A stretch of 64,000 nt of DNA, from NCBI RefSeq assembly GCF_000812465.1, contig NZ_JWMA01000006.1:1-64000 (forward strand), given 5' to 3'. This DNA is from Cupriavidus sp. IDO (lineage in GTDB: Bacteria > Pseudomonadota > Gammaproteobacteria > Burkholderiales > Burkholderiaceae). Under the pieces are notes generated by a model. It searched no databases. It worked only from the letters and a program-made list of their open reading frames with translations, and was not told the origin of the DNA. This document shows, one piece after another, positions 19,514 to 29,113 of this stretch. The position numbers and the translations under genes are program-made. How positions within the stretch are numbered: position 1 is the first letter of the stretch; the number at the start of each line of letters is the position of its first letter.

Positions 19514-19544
19514 GGCCGGCACAGCGTTGCGCTGCTCGCCGGCC
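19514..19544. terminator. Strong hairpin downstream of the asparaginase gene
   Basis: GGCCGGC (19514-19520) and GCCGGCC (19538-19544) enclose an inner CAGCG/CGCTG stem with a TTG loop. It begins 9 bp after the stop codon. There is no T-tract, so termination is plausible but unproven. The rest of the 238-bp convergent gap to 19743 holds nothing I can identify. Confidence 0.45.
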
Positions 19545-19743
19545 TGACCCGGGGCGGCAGAGCGCCCTGCCTGCCGCCCGACCGAAATCCAGATTCACTT
19601 GCTGGATGCCTTGCCCTGCCAGAAGTGAAACCCATTCAAATACCGCAACCCTGTAAGGTGAGTCGGTATGTTTTCAGGCCGTTAATTGCAAATTATCGAG
19701 AACGCAGGCTCACGCCTGCCTCATTCTGCCGGTCTCTGCCCGG

Positions 19744-20217
19744 TCAGAACATTGCGCTCGACATCAGCGCCTTGGCCACGAGCACGCCCTCATCCGGTGC
19801 TTCCGCGTAGACCGCAATATCGCTGACCACCTGCCGCCGGCCGCGGCGGACCACGGTTGCCACGGCGCGCAGGGTGGCGGCCTGGGCCGGCGCCAGGTAC
19901 TGGACGGTCAGCGAACTGGTCGCCCCGCCCCGCACCTCGTCTCCATTCGCGCCGGATGCGGCTGCCGCGGCGCCTGCGATATCGATCAGCGTGGCGATGA
20001 CGCCGCCGTGGACGATGCTCCCATGGGTCACGTTCGTCGTCAGGAACGGCAGCACCAGCTCGACGTGCTCCGGCTCGATGACTTCCAGCCGGATGCCCAG
20101 CCCGCGGGCCACGGGCGAATTCATCAGCACGTTTTCCACCATATGCCGCATGCGCGGGTCGATGGCGCCGTTCTGGCTTGTCTTGCGGGGCAGCAGTCTT
20201 GCGATGGCTTGCGGCAT
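19744..20217 (-). CDS. PaaI-family hotdog thioesterase
   Basis: 157-residue acyl-CoA thioesterase-like protein of the hotdog fold. The family core THGSIVHGGVIATLIDIAG (about 82-100) contains the HGG and Asp of the active-site helix. Later strands TSSLTVQYLAPA and GRRQVVSDIAVY are typical. The ATG at 20217 has AGGAG upstream; a longer frame reaching 21042 runs antisense through two other genes and is spurious. Substrate unknown. Confidence 0.85.
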   Translation of the reverse strand: MPQAIARLLPRKTSQNGAIDPRMRHMVENVLMNSPVARGLGIRLEVIEPEHVELVLPFLTTNVTHGSIVHGGVIATLIDIAGAAAAASGANGDEVRGGATSSLTVQYLAPAQAATLRAVATVVRRGRRQVVSDIAVYAEAPDEGVLVAKALMSSAMF

Positions 20218-20394
20218 GTTCACGCTCCTGGATCCAGTCGTTGGTGACCTGCCTGAAGCGTAGGCGGGCGCAAGCAGCGCCTCAATTACCCCGCACGTAA
20301 TGATTTCAATACGCCGGAAAAGCGGCCAACCGTGCGACCGGCGGCCAGCGCGGGCGCGTTTATAATGTGCGGCCACTCGCCCAACCCGATCCAG

Positions 20395-20658
20395 ATGCCG
20401 TCCTTGCCGTCCAGCGCACCCGATTCCGCTCCGACCTGTGCCGAAAGCGTCACCAGCGCAGCGGAGACCGGCCTGTCCGACCGTCCGGACAGCCCCTGCA
20501 TCGGCATCTGCTCCACGCTGTTCGACGAAATCTGCCAGGGCTGCGGCCGGACTGCGGCCGAAGTCAGCAACTGGGTGTTCTTCAGCGACGAAGAAAAACA
20601 GGCCGTGTGGGAGCGCATTACGCGCGAAGGCTCGGCGCGTCGCTTTCGCGAGGGCTGA
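20395..20658 (+). CDS. DUF1289 small cysteine-rich protein
   Basis: 87 residues with the DUF1289 signature: SPCIGICSTLFDEICQGCGRT (four cysteines, probable metal site) followed by EVSNWVFFSDEEKQAVWERI. Function of the family is unknown. Several in-frame starts exist; the ATG at 20395 is preferred because a TATAAT hexamer at about 20361-20366 looks like the -10 of its promoter, which would place the other ATG at 20365 at or before the transcript start. Divergent from the thioesterase gene, converges with the MOSC gene 4 bp away. Confidence 0.8.
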   Translation: MPSLPSSAPDSAPTCAESVTSAAETGLSDRPDSPCIGICSTLFDEICQGCGRTAAEVSNWVFFSDEEKQAVWERITREGSARRFREG

Positions 20659-20662
20659 AGGC

Positions 20663-21382
20663 TCAGCCTCCTGCGAGCCGCCGTTCCATGTCTTCGACTT
20701 CGCGTTTTGCCACGCGCTCGCGGGCGAGCTTGCGCCAGTTCTCTGCCAGCGGTACGAGTCCGGCCATCTCTGCCAGCGCCGCGTAGTCCAGGCGATCGAC
20801 GTAAAGCACGCGCAATAGTCGTTGCAGCGTCCAGCCGGGACATGCCCGCTCCACGAGTTGCAGCGTGCCACCCGCGCTGACCTCGCCCTCCTCCACCACA
20901 CGGTAGTACCAGCCCGTGCGCAGGCTGTGCTGCACGGCACGCGACATGCCGCCGTGACCGAAGCGGTGATTGAGCTTCCAGCACGGCTGGCGTGCCTGCG
21001 AAACCTCGACCAGCGCAGTGCCAAGCCGGAAGCGGTCGCCAATGCAGATATCGGCCTCGGTCAGCCCGGTTGTGCTCAGATTCTCGCCAAACGCGCCGGG
21101 CCGAGCCAGGACCTTTGCCGCTTCCCCGGATTCCCCTGACAGCTCATCACGCCAGGCGCCGTAGTAGTCGTAGGCGTAGTGATGCAGGGCCTTTTCCGGG
21201 CCGCCGTGGTGTTTGGGATCGCCCTGCCCGTCTCCGGCAAGGCCCAGCGTCGTGACGCGGACCGGGCCAGCCACCGGCAATTTGCCGATCCCGCTGGGCA
21301 GGCCTTTCGGGCCGAACGGCCGGACCTGGCCCGTCAGGACCGCACCGATCATGACCGGCTGCGGCCAAGCTGCAGTTGTCAT
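20663..21382 (-). CDS. MOSC-domain protein, YiiM-like (base-analogue detoxification)
   Basis: 239 residues. MOSC proteins transfer or use sulfur with the molybdenum cofactor; E. coli YiiM uses Moco to reduce N-hydroxylated bases and amidoximes. Seen here: HGGPEKALHHYAYDYY (about 70), GAFGENLSTTGLTEADICIGD (about 105-125), the conserved VSQARQPCWKLNHRFG with the Moco cysteine near 140, and a C-terminal 3-alpha domain. The ATG overlaps the stop of the upstream amidotransferase gene by 4 bp (ATGA), so the two are co-translated. Confidence 0.88.
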   Translation of the reverse strand: MTTAAWPQPVMIGAVLTGQVRPFGPKGLPSGIGKLPVAGPVRVTTLGLAGDGQGDPKHHGGPEKALHHYAYDYYGAWRDELSGESGEAAKVLARPGAFGENLSTTGLTEADICIGDRFRLGTALVEVSQARQPCWKLNHRFGHGGMSRAVQHSLRTGWYYRVVEEGEVSAGGTLQLVERACPGWTLQRLLRVLYVDRLDYAALAEMAGLVPLAENWRKLARERVAKREVEDMERRLAGG

Positions 21383-22086
21383 AGCCCGGCCTCGTCCAGC
21401 CAGCGCGCGAACATCCGTTGGCCCGCCGCCGCAACGGTGGCGCCGACTTCCGCGGTGCGCGCGCGAATCGTGCGCGGGTCGATGCCGGCCTTGGCAAGCT
21501 CGACCGTATGGCCGATCAGCCAGGCTTCGATATCGCGCGGCATCACTTCGGGATGAAACTGCAGGGCCAGCACCTGCTTGCCGATGGCGTAGGCCTGGTG
21601 CGGCACGGCCGCCGTCGAGGCCAGCAATTGCGCGCCCGGCGGCAGGTCGAATGTATCGCCGTGCCAGTGCAGGACTTCCCAGCCCGCGCCGCCCAGTTCC
21701 GCCAGTGCGGACTGCTGTCCGGCCTCGGTCGGCGTGATGGGCGCCCAGCCGATCTCGCGCGTGCCCGGATAGACGCGCGCTCCCGCCGCGCGGGCAATCA
21801 GCTGCGCCCCGAGGCAAACCCCGATCATCTTCCCGCCTGCCGCCAGCCGCCGCCGGATCAGGGCGATTTCAGCTTCGAGCCATGGATAGGCGTCGGTCTC
21901 GTAGACGCCGATCGGGCCGCCCAGCACCAGCAGCAGATCGGGCGGATTCTCTGCAACCGGTTGCAGGTCGTCCACGCCGGCCTGGAAGACCTTCAGCGTG
22001 TGCCCGCGTGCGCGCAGGGCTTCGGCGATCACGCCACCGTGTTCAAAGGCGACGTGCTGGATGACATGGGTGGTGCGGGTGGCCAT
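21379..22086 (-). CDS. Class I glutamine amidotransferase, GMP-synthase-like
   Basis: 235-residue stand-alone amidotransferase domain. The catalytic triad is visible: nucleophile Cys in GVCLGAQLIA near residue 95 and His-Glu in FHPEV near 178-180. Such proteins (YfeJ type) are usually annotated as GMP synthase-like but lack a synthase half, and their physiological partner is unknown. Translationally coupled to the YiiM-like gene. 100 bp separate it from the acylase gene stop upstream. Confidence 0.85.
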   Translation of the reverse strand: MATRTTHVIQHVAFEHGGVIAEALRARGHTLKVFQAGVDDLQPVAENPPDLLLVLGGPIGVYETDAYPWLEAEIALIRRRLAAGGKMIGVCLGAQLIARAAGARVYPGTREIGWAPITPTEAGQQSALAELGGAGWEVLHWHGDTFDLPPGAQLLASTAAVPHQAYAIGKQVLALQFHPEVMPRDIEAWLIGHTVELAKAGIDPRTIRARTAEVGATVAAAGQRMFARWLDEAGL

Positions 22087-22186
22087 CAGGCGCTCCTGTC
22101 AGGTCCGGAGGGCCACCATGTTAGCGTCAATCCCGTAATGCCGTGAAAACCCTGTTCGCCGGTGCTGTATCACAGCGTGATGCGAT

Positions 22187-24652
22187 TCACTTTGCGGCGC
22201 CGGCAGGTGCAAGCACCAGCGTTTCGAACGCTTCCTGCCCCGGCGTGCGGCGCCCGTGCGGGATGGTGAAGTACTGTACGGCCGCCCATTTGCCGGTCCA
22301 GTCACGATAGTGCGGCGAGAGCGCGTTGCCGGACTGCCCGGTCGAATCCATGAAGCGGGACCCGTCCAGGTCGGACAAATCGTAGAGGGCGCGCACGCTC
22401 GCTGCATGCGTGCTTTCGAACGGTGCTTTCTCGTCGCGCAGGTTGTGCCGGCCAACATTGACTGTATATGTGTCACCGCCGGTCGGCACGCGCAGGTTGA
22501 AGAGGCTTGCCAGGTACTGCACCTTGCCAAACGGCTTGTGTTCCGAGCGCGCGGTGTGCGCCTCGCCCCAGCGCCAGTGTTCCGGCTTGCTGCCATAGCG
22601 GCGGTCGAGGTCCGCGATGGCACTTTCCCAGGCATCGCCAATGGCATCGCTGCAGGTCTCCGTCTCAGGCGTGGTCGACTTGTCGCACCAGAACCTGCCC
22701 AGTCCGCGCTGGTCGCGCAGGATGTTCAGCATCGGCTGCTGGACATTGCGCTGCTCCCACATGCGGGCGAACAGCGCATCGCCGACCTTGTCCTCGAACA
22801 GCCGCCGCGACAGCGCGCGCAGCCACGCCGTGACCACCAGCGGCTCGGTGCGGTCGGCGTCCATGGTGCCGTCCCACTTGCGCAGTGCCTCGAACAGGGC
22901 GCGCTCGCGTTCGGGGCGGGACGCGTCCCTGCTGACCGGCGCGGCCAGCAGCGGCGGCAAGGCGTCACGCACGGCCAGCGAGACCACGTCTTTCTGGATG
23001 GCGCCGAAGCTGTCCAGCGTGTGGCGCGGCGTGGCCGCCAGCAGCGCGCTGATGCGCTGGTAGCGGTACGGCACCGTCCATTCGCTGGTGATGAAGTACG
23101 GATAGTCAGGGCCGACGATGCGCTGGTTGGCGGTCGCGATGATGCCGTCCGGCGGGTTATAGCTGCGCGGCAGCTGATCGAACGGGATGAAGCCGGTCCA
23201 GTCGTAGCGCGCATCCCAGCCCGGCGCGGGCGCAAGCCCCTTGAGATCGTTGTCGGCCCGGCGCAGCGGCACGCGGCCCGGCGCAATGAAGCCGATATTG
23301 CCGTCGACATCGGCATAGACGATGTTCTGCTGCGGCGCGTGGAAGTCACGCAGCGCCTCGGTGAATGTGGCCCAGTCGCTGGCCACGTTCATCTTCAGGC
23401 CGGCCTGGAAAGTGCGGTCGTCCGCGCGCAGCGCGGTCCACTGGAAGGCGACGACGTACTGCGCGCCGAACGGTGCCGCCGCAGCCGCGACCGGCTCGGC
23501 CACATCCGAAATCACCGGCCCGTGACGCGTGGCGCGGACGTTCAGCGCGACATCGGGTGCGCCCTTGACGTGGATGGTCTCCGTGCGCGTAACGAAGGGC
23601 GCCCAGCCGTCGGGCGTCTGGTAGCTGTCGCCATTGCCCGGTTGCAGCCGTTCGATATACAGGTCCTGCACATCCGGCGCGGTGTTGGTGAGGCCCCACG
23701 CAATGCGCTGGTTGTGGCCGAGCACGACTATCGGCGCGCCGGGCAGCGTCGCCCCGGTCACGTCCAGTCCGGGCGCCTGCAGCCGGGCGAAATACCACAG
23801 TGCCGGGGCCTGCAGACCCAGGTGCGGATCGTTGGCCAGCATCGGCTTGCCCGATTGCGTATGGGCGCCGGACACCACCCAGTTGTTCGAGCCCATGCCC
23901 TCGACATAGCTGGCCGGCGCCTTCTGCTGGATGCTGGCCATCGCGGTCGCCAGCGGCGCCAGGTGCCGGTACAGATTGCCATAGTCCATGGTGCGCACCG
24001 GGCGCTCGCCCGGATATGGCGCCAGCAGTTCGTTGATGCGCGCCACCGGCAGCACCTGCGACAGGCTCATGCGCAGTGTTTCCTGCGTCCAGTTGGCCCC
24101 GAGGTCCCAGGCCATCATGGTCTGCCAGCCGAGCGTGTCGGCCGGCTCCCAGTGTTCAGGGCGGGTGCGCAGGATCAGGAATTCTGGCGGCAGCGGCTCC
24201 TTGCGGCTGTCGATATAGGCGTTCACGCCGTCCGCATAGGCTTGCAGCGCGGCGCGGGTTTCCGGCGAACTCTGGGCGAGGATGGCTTCGGCATTCCTGC
24301 GGACGCCCAGCGTACGCAGGAACTTGTCGGTATCGAGCGCACTGGGGCCGAGGATTTCTGCAAGCCGGCCGGCCACGACGCGCTTGTTCATCTGCATCTG
24401 CCAGAGCCGGTCCTGCGCGTGGACAAAGCCGAGTGCGTACCAGGCGTCGAGCTTGCTCCCCGCGCGGATGTGCGGCACGGCATTGGCATCGCGCACGATC
24501 GTGACCCTGTCGCGCAGGCCAGGCAGCTTCAGAGTGCCGGCGGTGTCAGGCTGCGAGGCCTGCCGATACCAGGCAAATCCGCCCACGGCGCCCGCCACGG
24601 CCAGCAAACCCAGCAGCAACACCACCCTGGCTAGTCGTCGGAACCAGCGCAT
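22187..24652 (-). CDS. Penicillin-acylase family N-terminal nucleophile hydrolase
   Basis: 821-residue precursor of the penicillin amidase family, exported and cut autocatalytically into alpha and beta chains. An N-terminal hydrophobic segment (VVLLLGLLAVAGAVGGFAWY, about 9-28) is the signal or anchor. The predicted beta-chain nucleophile is Ser255 in MGSNNWVVSG, with the conserved NDPHL segment 20 residues on. Homologues hydrolyse beta-lactams, acyl-homoserine lactones or other N-acyl amides; nothing here separates these. A 25-bp operator-like palindrome lies 17 bp upstream of its ATG. Confidence 0.9.
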   Translation of the reverse strand: MRWFRRLARVVLLLGLLAVAGAVGGFAWYRQASQPDTAGTLKLPGLRDRVTIVRDANAVPHIRAGSKLDAWYALGFVHAQDRLWQMQMNKRVVAGRLAEILGPSALDTDKFLRTLGVRRNAEAILAQSSPETRAALQAYADGVNAYIDSRKEPLPPEFLILRTRPEHWEPADTLGWQTMMAWDLGANWTQETLRMSLSQVLPVARINELLAPYPGERPVRTMDYGNLYRHLAPLATAMASIQQKAPASYVEGMGSNNWVVSGAHTQSGKPMLANDPHLGLQAPALWYFARLQAPGLDVTGATLPGAPIVVLGHNQRIAWGLTNTAPDVQDLYIERLQPGNGDSYQTPDGWAPFVTRTETIHVKGAPDVALNVRATRHGPVISDVAEPVAAAAAPFGAQYVVAFQWTALRADDRTFQAGLKMNVASDWATFTEALRDFHAPQQNIVYADVDGNIGFIAPGRVPLRRADNDLKGLAPAPGWDARYDWTGFIPFDQLPRSYNPPDGIIATANQRIVGPDYPYFITSEWTVPYRYQRISALLAATPRHTLDSFGAIQKDVVSLAVRDALPPLLAAPVSRDASRPERERALFEALRKWDGTMDADRTEPLVVTAWLRALSRRLFEDKVGDALFARMWEQRNVQQPMLNILRDQRGLGRFWCDKSTTPETETCSDAIGDAWESAIADLDRRYGSKPEHWRWGEAHTARSEHKPFGKVQYLASLFNLRVPTGGDTYTVNVGRHNLRDEKAPFESTHAASVRALYDLSDLDGSRFMDSTGQSGNALSPHYRDWTGKWAAVQYFTIPHGRRTPGQEAFETLVLAPAGAAK

Positions 24653-24668
24653 GCCCTTCTCCCGTTTT

Positions 24669-24693
24669 GTTTGCGCGCATTATGAGCGCAAAC
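24669..24693. promoter_or_regulatory. Palindrome in front of the acylase gene
   Basis: GTTTGCGC-N9-GCGCAAAC with perfect 8-bp arms, 17-41 bp upstream of the acylase start codon. The position between promoter and ribosome-binding site suits a repressor site or a leader hairpin. Unassigned. Confidence 0.5.
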
Positions 24694-24939
24694 AATGGTT
24701 CATCGCCGATCTGCGTGATTCCTTGAGGGTAGAAGGGCTGACGGCCGAGTCCGCCCAGTTCGTTCGACATACCTCTGCAAAATCCCCCCAGCTATCGTTG
24801 CTCGACCATCCTTGCGTGCCTCTGCCTCCGGCACCTGAAAGGGCTTTTCACATTGCGGAATTCACGCCGAGTTTCCCCAGCGCTGTGTTTTCGTTTCGTA
24901 AAAACTCATTCCACATCGCAAAATTTGTCGTCTATCTTA
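24694..24939. other. Gene-free interval between acylase and isocitrate lyase genes
   Basis: Part of a 443-bp divergent gap (24653-25095). Base composition falls clearly toward A+T after about 24840, as expected for promoter DNA. No credible reading frame on either strand: the frames that cross it lack any family-like sequence. I see no further motif here beyond the sites listed on either side. Confidence 0.5.
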
Positions 24940-24985
24940 TTGAAAAATAAGGATAAACCAACTCTTATGTCTTATATAAGACATA
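24940..24985 (+). promoter_or_regulatory. Isocitrate lyase promoter with 20-bp perfect palindrome
   Basis: TTGAAA (24940-24945), 17-bp spacer, TCTTAT (24963-24968) form a plausible sigma-70 promoter. The perfect dyad TATGTCTTATATAAGACATA spans 24966-24985, covering the -10 edge and transcription start, a repressor arrangement. The CTTATATAAG core resembles GntR-type operators, but the regulator is not in this window. Confidence 0.7.
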
Positions 24986-25095
24986 GCCGTAACGGGTCAA
25001 AAGCGCCATACAATGAGTCCACGCTGCTTGCTTCGACATCCGTAGCGGCACACGCGACCATTTCTTCAAACGCGCTTTCTTCTTAGGAAATTCCC

Positions 25096-26676
25096 ATGGC
25101 CCAGTATCAAGACGACATCAAGGCAGTTGCAGGTTTGAAAGAGAACCACGGCAGCGCATGGAATGCCATCAACCCCGAGTATGCTGCCCGCATGCGTGCC
25201 CAGAACAAGTTCAAAACGGGCCTGGACATCGCCAAATACACCGCCAAGATCATGCGCGCCGACATGGCCGCCTACGATGCCGACTCGTCCAAGTACACCC
25301 AGTCGCTGGGTTGCTGGCACGGCTTCATCGGCCAGCAGAAGATGATCTCCATCAAGAAGCACTTCAACAGCACCGACCGCCGCTACCTGTACCTGTCCGG
25401 CTGGATGGTGGCCGCGCTGCGCTCAGAGTTCGGCCCGCTGCCGGACCAGTCGATGCACGAGAAAACCTCCGTCAGCGCGCTGATCCGCGAGCTGTACACC
25501 TTCCTGCGCCAGGCCGACGCCCGTGAACTGGGCGGCCTGTTCCGCGAGCTGGACGCTGCCACAGGGCCTGCCAAGGCCGCCATCCAGGCAAAGATCGACA
25601 ACCACGTCACTCACGTAGTGCCCATCATCGCTGACATCGATGCGGGTTTCGGCAACGCCGAAGCAACGTACCTGCTGGCCAAGCAGTTCATCGAAGCGGG
25701 CGCATGCTGCATTCAGATCGAAAACCAGGTGTCCGACGAGAAGCAGTGCGGCCACCAGGATGGCAAGGTCACCGTGCCGCACGAGGACTTCCTGGCCAAG
25801 ATCCGCGCCATCCGCTACGCCTTCCTGGAACTGGGTGTGGACGACGGCGTCATCGTGGCCCGTACCGACTCGCTGGGTGCTGGCCTGACCAAGCAAATCG
25901 CCGTGACCACCACGCCGGGCGACCTGGGCGACCAGTACAATTCCTTCCTCGATTGCGAGGAATTGTCGGCCGACCAACTGGGCAATGGTGACGTCATCAT
26001 CAAGCGCGACGGCAAGCTGCTGCGTCCCAAGCGCCTGCCCAGCAACCTGTTCCAGTTCCGCGCCGGCACGGGCGAAGCGCGCTGCGTACTGGATTGCGTC
26101 ACCGCACTGCAAAACGGCGCTGACCTGCTGTGGATCGAAACCGAAAAGCCGCATATCGCCCAGATCGGCGGCATGGTCAGCGAGATTCGCAAGGTCATCC
26201 CGAACGCCAAGCTGGTCTACAACAACAGCCCGTCGTTCAACTGGACCCTGAATTTCCGCCAGCAGGCGTATGACGCGATGAAGGCCGCGGGCAAGGATGT
26301 ATCGGCATACGAGCGCACCCAGCTGATGAGCGTGGAATACGATCAGACCGAACTGGCGAAGCTCGCCGACGAAAAGATCCGGACCTTCCAGGCCGACGCG
26401 TCGCGCGAAGCAGGTATCTTCCACCACCTGATTACGCTGCCGACCTACCACACCGCCGCACTGTCGACCGACAACCTGGCCAAGGAATACTTCGGCGACC
26501 AGGGCATGCTCGGTTATGTGGCTGGCGTGCAGCGCAAGGAAATCCGCCAGGGCATCGCCTGCGTTAAGCACCAGAACATGTCCGGCTCGGACATCGGCGA
26601 CGATCACAAGGAGTATTTCAGCGGCGAAGCGGCCCTGAAAGCGGCGGGTAAAGACAACACCATGAACCAGTTCTGA
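25096..26676 (+). CDS. aceA: Isocitrate lyase AceA, long form
   Basis: Glyoxylate-shunt enzyme that cleaves isocitrate to succinate and glyoxylate, needed for growth on acetate and fatty acids. 526 residues, the longer AceA class found in beta- and some gamma-proteobacteria (compare about 430 in E. coli). The catalytic loop is DEKQCGHQDGK with Cys218; VPIIADIDAGFGN near 175 binds Mg. The partner malate synthase gene is not adjacent. Transcription ends at the strong terminator 20 bp downstream, so it is monocistronic. Confidence 0.96.
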   Translation: MAQYQDDIKAVAGLKENHGSAWNAINPEYAARMRAQNKFKTGLDIAKYTAKIMRADMAAYDADSSKYTQSLGCWHGFIGQQKMISIKKHFNSTDRRYLYLSGWMVAALRSEFGPLPDQSMHEKTSVSALIRELYTFLRQADARELGGLFRELDAATGPAKAAIQAKIDNHVTHVVPIIADIDAGFGNAEATYLLAKQFIEAGACCIQIENQVSDEKQCGHQDGKVTVPHEDFLAKIRAIRYAFLELGVDDGVIVARTDSLGAGLTKQIAVTTTPGDLGDQYNSFLDCEELSADQLGNGDVIIKRDGKLLRPKRLPSNLFQFRAGTGEARCVLDCVTALQNGADLLWIETEKPHIAQIGGMVSEIRKVIPNAKLVYNNSPSFNWTLNFRQQAYDAMKAAGKDVSAYERTQLMSVEYDQTELAKLADEKIRTFQADASREAGIFHHLITLPTYHTAALSTDNLAKEYFGDQGMLGYVAGVQRKEIRQGIACVKHQNMSGSDIGDDHKEYFSGEAALKAAGKDNTMNQF

Positions 26677-26696
26677 TACCGGTAAAACCCCCAGGC

Positions 26697-26731
26697 AAAA
26701 CGCCAACCCATAACGGGTTGGCGTTTTTTTT
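26697..26731. terminator. Rho-independent terminator of aceA
   Basis: AAAACGCCAACCC - ATAAC - GGGTTGGCG followed by eight T. The A-run on the left lets it also work for the converging aldehyde dehydrogenase transcript. A textbook intrinsic terminator. Confidence 0.95.
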
Positions 26732-26761
26732 ATCCGCCGAGATAGCTCGCGGGGGCCGGCC

Positions 26762-28195
26762 TCAGGCAGCCGGCTTCTTCAATTGCAGCGACTTGTACTC
26801 GAGGAATTCCTCCAGGCCGTACTTGCCTGCCTCGCGCCCGTTGCCGGACTGCTTGTAGCCGCCGAACGGCGCCTGCATATTGAACGGGCCGCCGTTGATA
26901 TCGACCTGCCCCGTGCGGATGCGGCGCGCCACGCGGATCGCGCGCGACTCGTCACCCGACCACACGCCGCCGCCCAGCCCATAGATGCTGTCATTGGCAA
27001 TGCGCACGGCGTCATCTTCGGTGTCGTAGCAGATGATCGTAAGCACCGGGCCGAAGATCTCTTCCTGCGCCACGGTCGCGCGCGGCTCCACATTGCCCAG
27101 TACGGTCGGCTTGACGAAGAAGCCCTTGTCGAGCCCGGCCGGCGTTTCCGGACCGCCCGCCACCAGCTCGGCGCCCTCTTCCAGGCCGCGCCGGATATAA
27201 CTCGTGACGCGGTCCTTCTGCACCGCCGAGATCAGCGGGCCCAGCCGGGTGGTTTCCTGCAGCGGATCGCCGACCGTGAAGCCTTCCACCACCTTCTGCG
27301 CGATGGCCTTCACTTCGTCATAGCGGGCGCGCGGCACCAGCATGCGGGTATGGGCCGAGCAGGTCTGGCCGGAGTTCAGGAAGCACGCGCTGATGGTGCC
27401 CTTCACGGCCGCCGGCAGGTCGGCGTCGTCAAGGATCACCGAGGCTGACTTGCCGCCCAGTTCCAGCGCCACGCGCTTCACCGTCTGCGACGCCAGTTCC
27501 GACACGCGCTTGCCGGCGCGGGTTGAGCCGGTGAACGACACCATGTCCACCTCCGGATGGCTGGCCAGCACTTCGCCCACCACCGGGCCGTAGCCGGTCA
27601 CGAGGTTGAACACGCCGGGCGGCAGGCCCGCGGCTTCGATCACTTCCGCCAGCACAAAGGCATTCAGCGGCGCGACTTCCGATGGCTTGAGCACCACCGT
27701 GCAACCCGCCGCCAGCGCCGGCGCAACCTTCAGCGTGATCTGATTCAGCGGGTAGTTCCACGGCGTGATCGCGGCCACCACGCCCACCGGTTCGCGCACG
27801 ACCAGCGAGTTGCCGACTTCTTCCTCGAAGGAATAGCTCTCGACCAGCTTGGCCGCCTGGCCCCAGTTATAGACCGGGCCGCCGACCTGGATGGCACGCG
27901 CCAGCTTGATCGGCATGCCGACTTCGCCAGCGATCAGCTGGGCCAGCTCTTCGCTACGGGCCTTCAGGCCCTCCGCAATCTTTGCGATATAGCCGGCACG
28001 CACGGCCGCCGGCGTTGCAGCCCAGCCCTCGAAGGCGGCGCGGGCGGCCTGGATGGCGTCCTCGGCGTCGCGTGCATGGCCTTCGGGAATGCGGCCCATG
28101 ACCACTTCAGTGCTGGAGTGGATAACGTCGATCAGCCCGGTACCGTGCGGGCTGACCCACTTGCCGTTGATGAATAGTTTGTCTCGTTGTTGCAT
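26762..28195 (-). CDS. NAD(P)-dependent aldehyde dehydrogenase
   Basis: 477-residue aldehyde dehydrogenase superfamily member that oxidises an aldehyde to the acid. The general base is Glu245 in ALELGGKSA and the nucleophile Cys279 in NSGQTCSAH. Coenzyme-binding ITPWNYP (about 148) and KPSE (about 175) are present. The ATG at 28195 was chosen since residues upstream in the frame are unlike the family. Substrate unknown; the ending [14 protein letters not shown] and [11 protein letters not shown] is that of broad ALDHs. Divergent from the next gene. Confidence 0.92.
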   Translation of the reverse strand: MQQRDKLFINGKWVSPHGTGLIDVIHSSTEVVMGRIPEGHARDAEDAIQAARAAFEGWAATPAAVRAGYIAKIAEGLKARSEELAQLIAGEVGMPIKLARAIQVGGPVYNWGQAAKLVESYSFEEEVGNSLVVREPVGVVAAITPWNYPLNQITLKVAPALAAGCTVVLKPSEVAPLNAFVLAEVIEAAGLPPGVFNLVTGYGPVVGEVLASHPEVDMVSFTGSTRAGKRVSELASQTVKRVALELGGKSASVILDDADLPAAVKGTISACFLNSGQTCSAHTRMLVPRARYDEVKAIAQKVVEGFTVGDPLQETTRLGPLISAVQKDRVTSYIRRGLEEGAELVAGGPETPAGLDKGFFVKPTVLGNVEPRATVAQEEIFGPVLTIICYDTEDDAVRIANDSIYGLGGGVWSGDESRAIRVARRIRTGQVDINGGPFNMQAPFGGYKQSGNGREAGKYGLEEFLEYKSLQLKKPAA

Positions 28196-28389
28196 GGCCA
28201 CAGTTGTCAGATTGGTCAATCGGCGGTTTGCAAATTTTGTTACTTTTATGGTGCACACACATTGTAGAGCGGATTCCGGGCACGCTTTTTTGCGCTGTCG
28301 AACGCTCAAGGCAAGAAGTGGCGATAATCGGCCGCGCAGCCCAACGGGTATCTCGCAAAGGCGGCCGACACATAACAAGGGAGCGAGAC

Positions 28390-29040
28390 ATGGTCAACCC
28401 GATCTACCGGAAGACGGACGCGGGGCATGATGAGATCAAGAGCCGTGCACGCAAGCTGGACCACAAGCTGCGCGCGTTGCTGCTGATCGTGAACGGGGAA
28501 CGGCGCGAGAAGGAACTGCTGGCGCAAGTTGGCGGCATGGGCGTAGGGGCGGAGGCCTTTGACATCCTGCTGGAACAGCAGCTTATCGACGTGCTGCCCG
28601 AGACGCAGGCCACGCAAGCGGCGCAGCCGCCACGTGCGGCCCCCAAAGACAGCAACCGAGGGCCATCCGCCGGGGAAGACAGCAACCTGTTCTCGCTGTA
28701 CTCCATGCGTCGCGTGGAGGCGCCGCAGCCGGGAGCTGCGCAGACTGCCGGCAATGCCGACCGGGCCGACCAGGAGGAACCCACGCACTCCGCTGAAGAG
28801 ATCCAGGCCTTCCAGCGGCTTTATCACTTCTATACCGACATCATCAGCCAGCACCTCGGCCTGCGCGGATATGTCATGCAGGTAAAGGTCGAAAAGGCCA
28901 CCGACCTGCCCGCCCTGATCGCCTTGCGCGATCCGCTTCACGCCGCGCTGCTCAAGGCCAAGGGCGATATCACGGCACGCGCCATCACCGAGCAGCTGGA
29001 CCAGATCGTGAATAGCCTGGAGATAGGCGAGAACGGCTGA
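28390..29040 (+). CDS. Conserved hypothetical protein, winged-helix-like N-terminus
   Basis: 216 residues, not assigned to a named family. The first 75 residues ([22 protein letters not shown] region, residues 19-40) look like the short helical/winged module found in many beta-proteobacterial proteins of unknown role. A Pro/Ala/Gln-rich linker occupies about 76-135. The C-terminal 80 residues are predicted helical ([25 protein letters not shown]). Start at 28390 is preceded by GGGAGCGAGAC. It faces the ABC-F gene across a shared bidirectional hairpin. Confidence 0.7.
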   Translation: MVNPIYRKTDAGHDEIKSRARKLDHKLRALLLIVNGERREKELLAQVGGMGVGAEAFDILLEQQLIDVLPETQATQAAQPPRAAPKDSNRGPSAGEDSNLFSLYSMRRVEAPQPGAAQTAGNADRADQEEPTHSAEEIQAFQRLYHFYTDIISQHLGLRGYVMQVKVEKATDLPALIALRDPLHAALLKAKGDITARAITEQLDQIVNSLEIGENG

Positions 29041-29063
29041 GCGCAGATGCCGTCGGTCCAATG

Positions 29064-29090
29064 AAAACGGCCGCTTCAAGCGGCCGTCCT
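29064..29090. terminator. Bidirectional hairpin terminator
   Basis: ACGGCCGCTT-C-AAGCGGCCGT (29067-29087) with AAAA on the left side. Read leftward, the stem is followed by TTTT, so it is best for the ABC-F gene; rightward the tail (CCTTGTCTT) is weaker. It lies between the two convergent stop codons. Confidence 0.75.
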
Positions 29091-29113
29091 TGTCTTGCAA
29101 CAGTCTCCGGCAA

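Noticed and set aside
22256..24634. 792-codon plus-strand frame opposite the acylase gene
   Set aside because: No recognisable domain; the minus strand carries a complete penicillin-acylase protein with signal peptide and catalytic serine.
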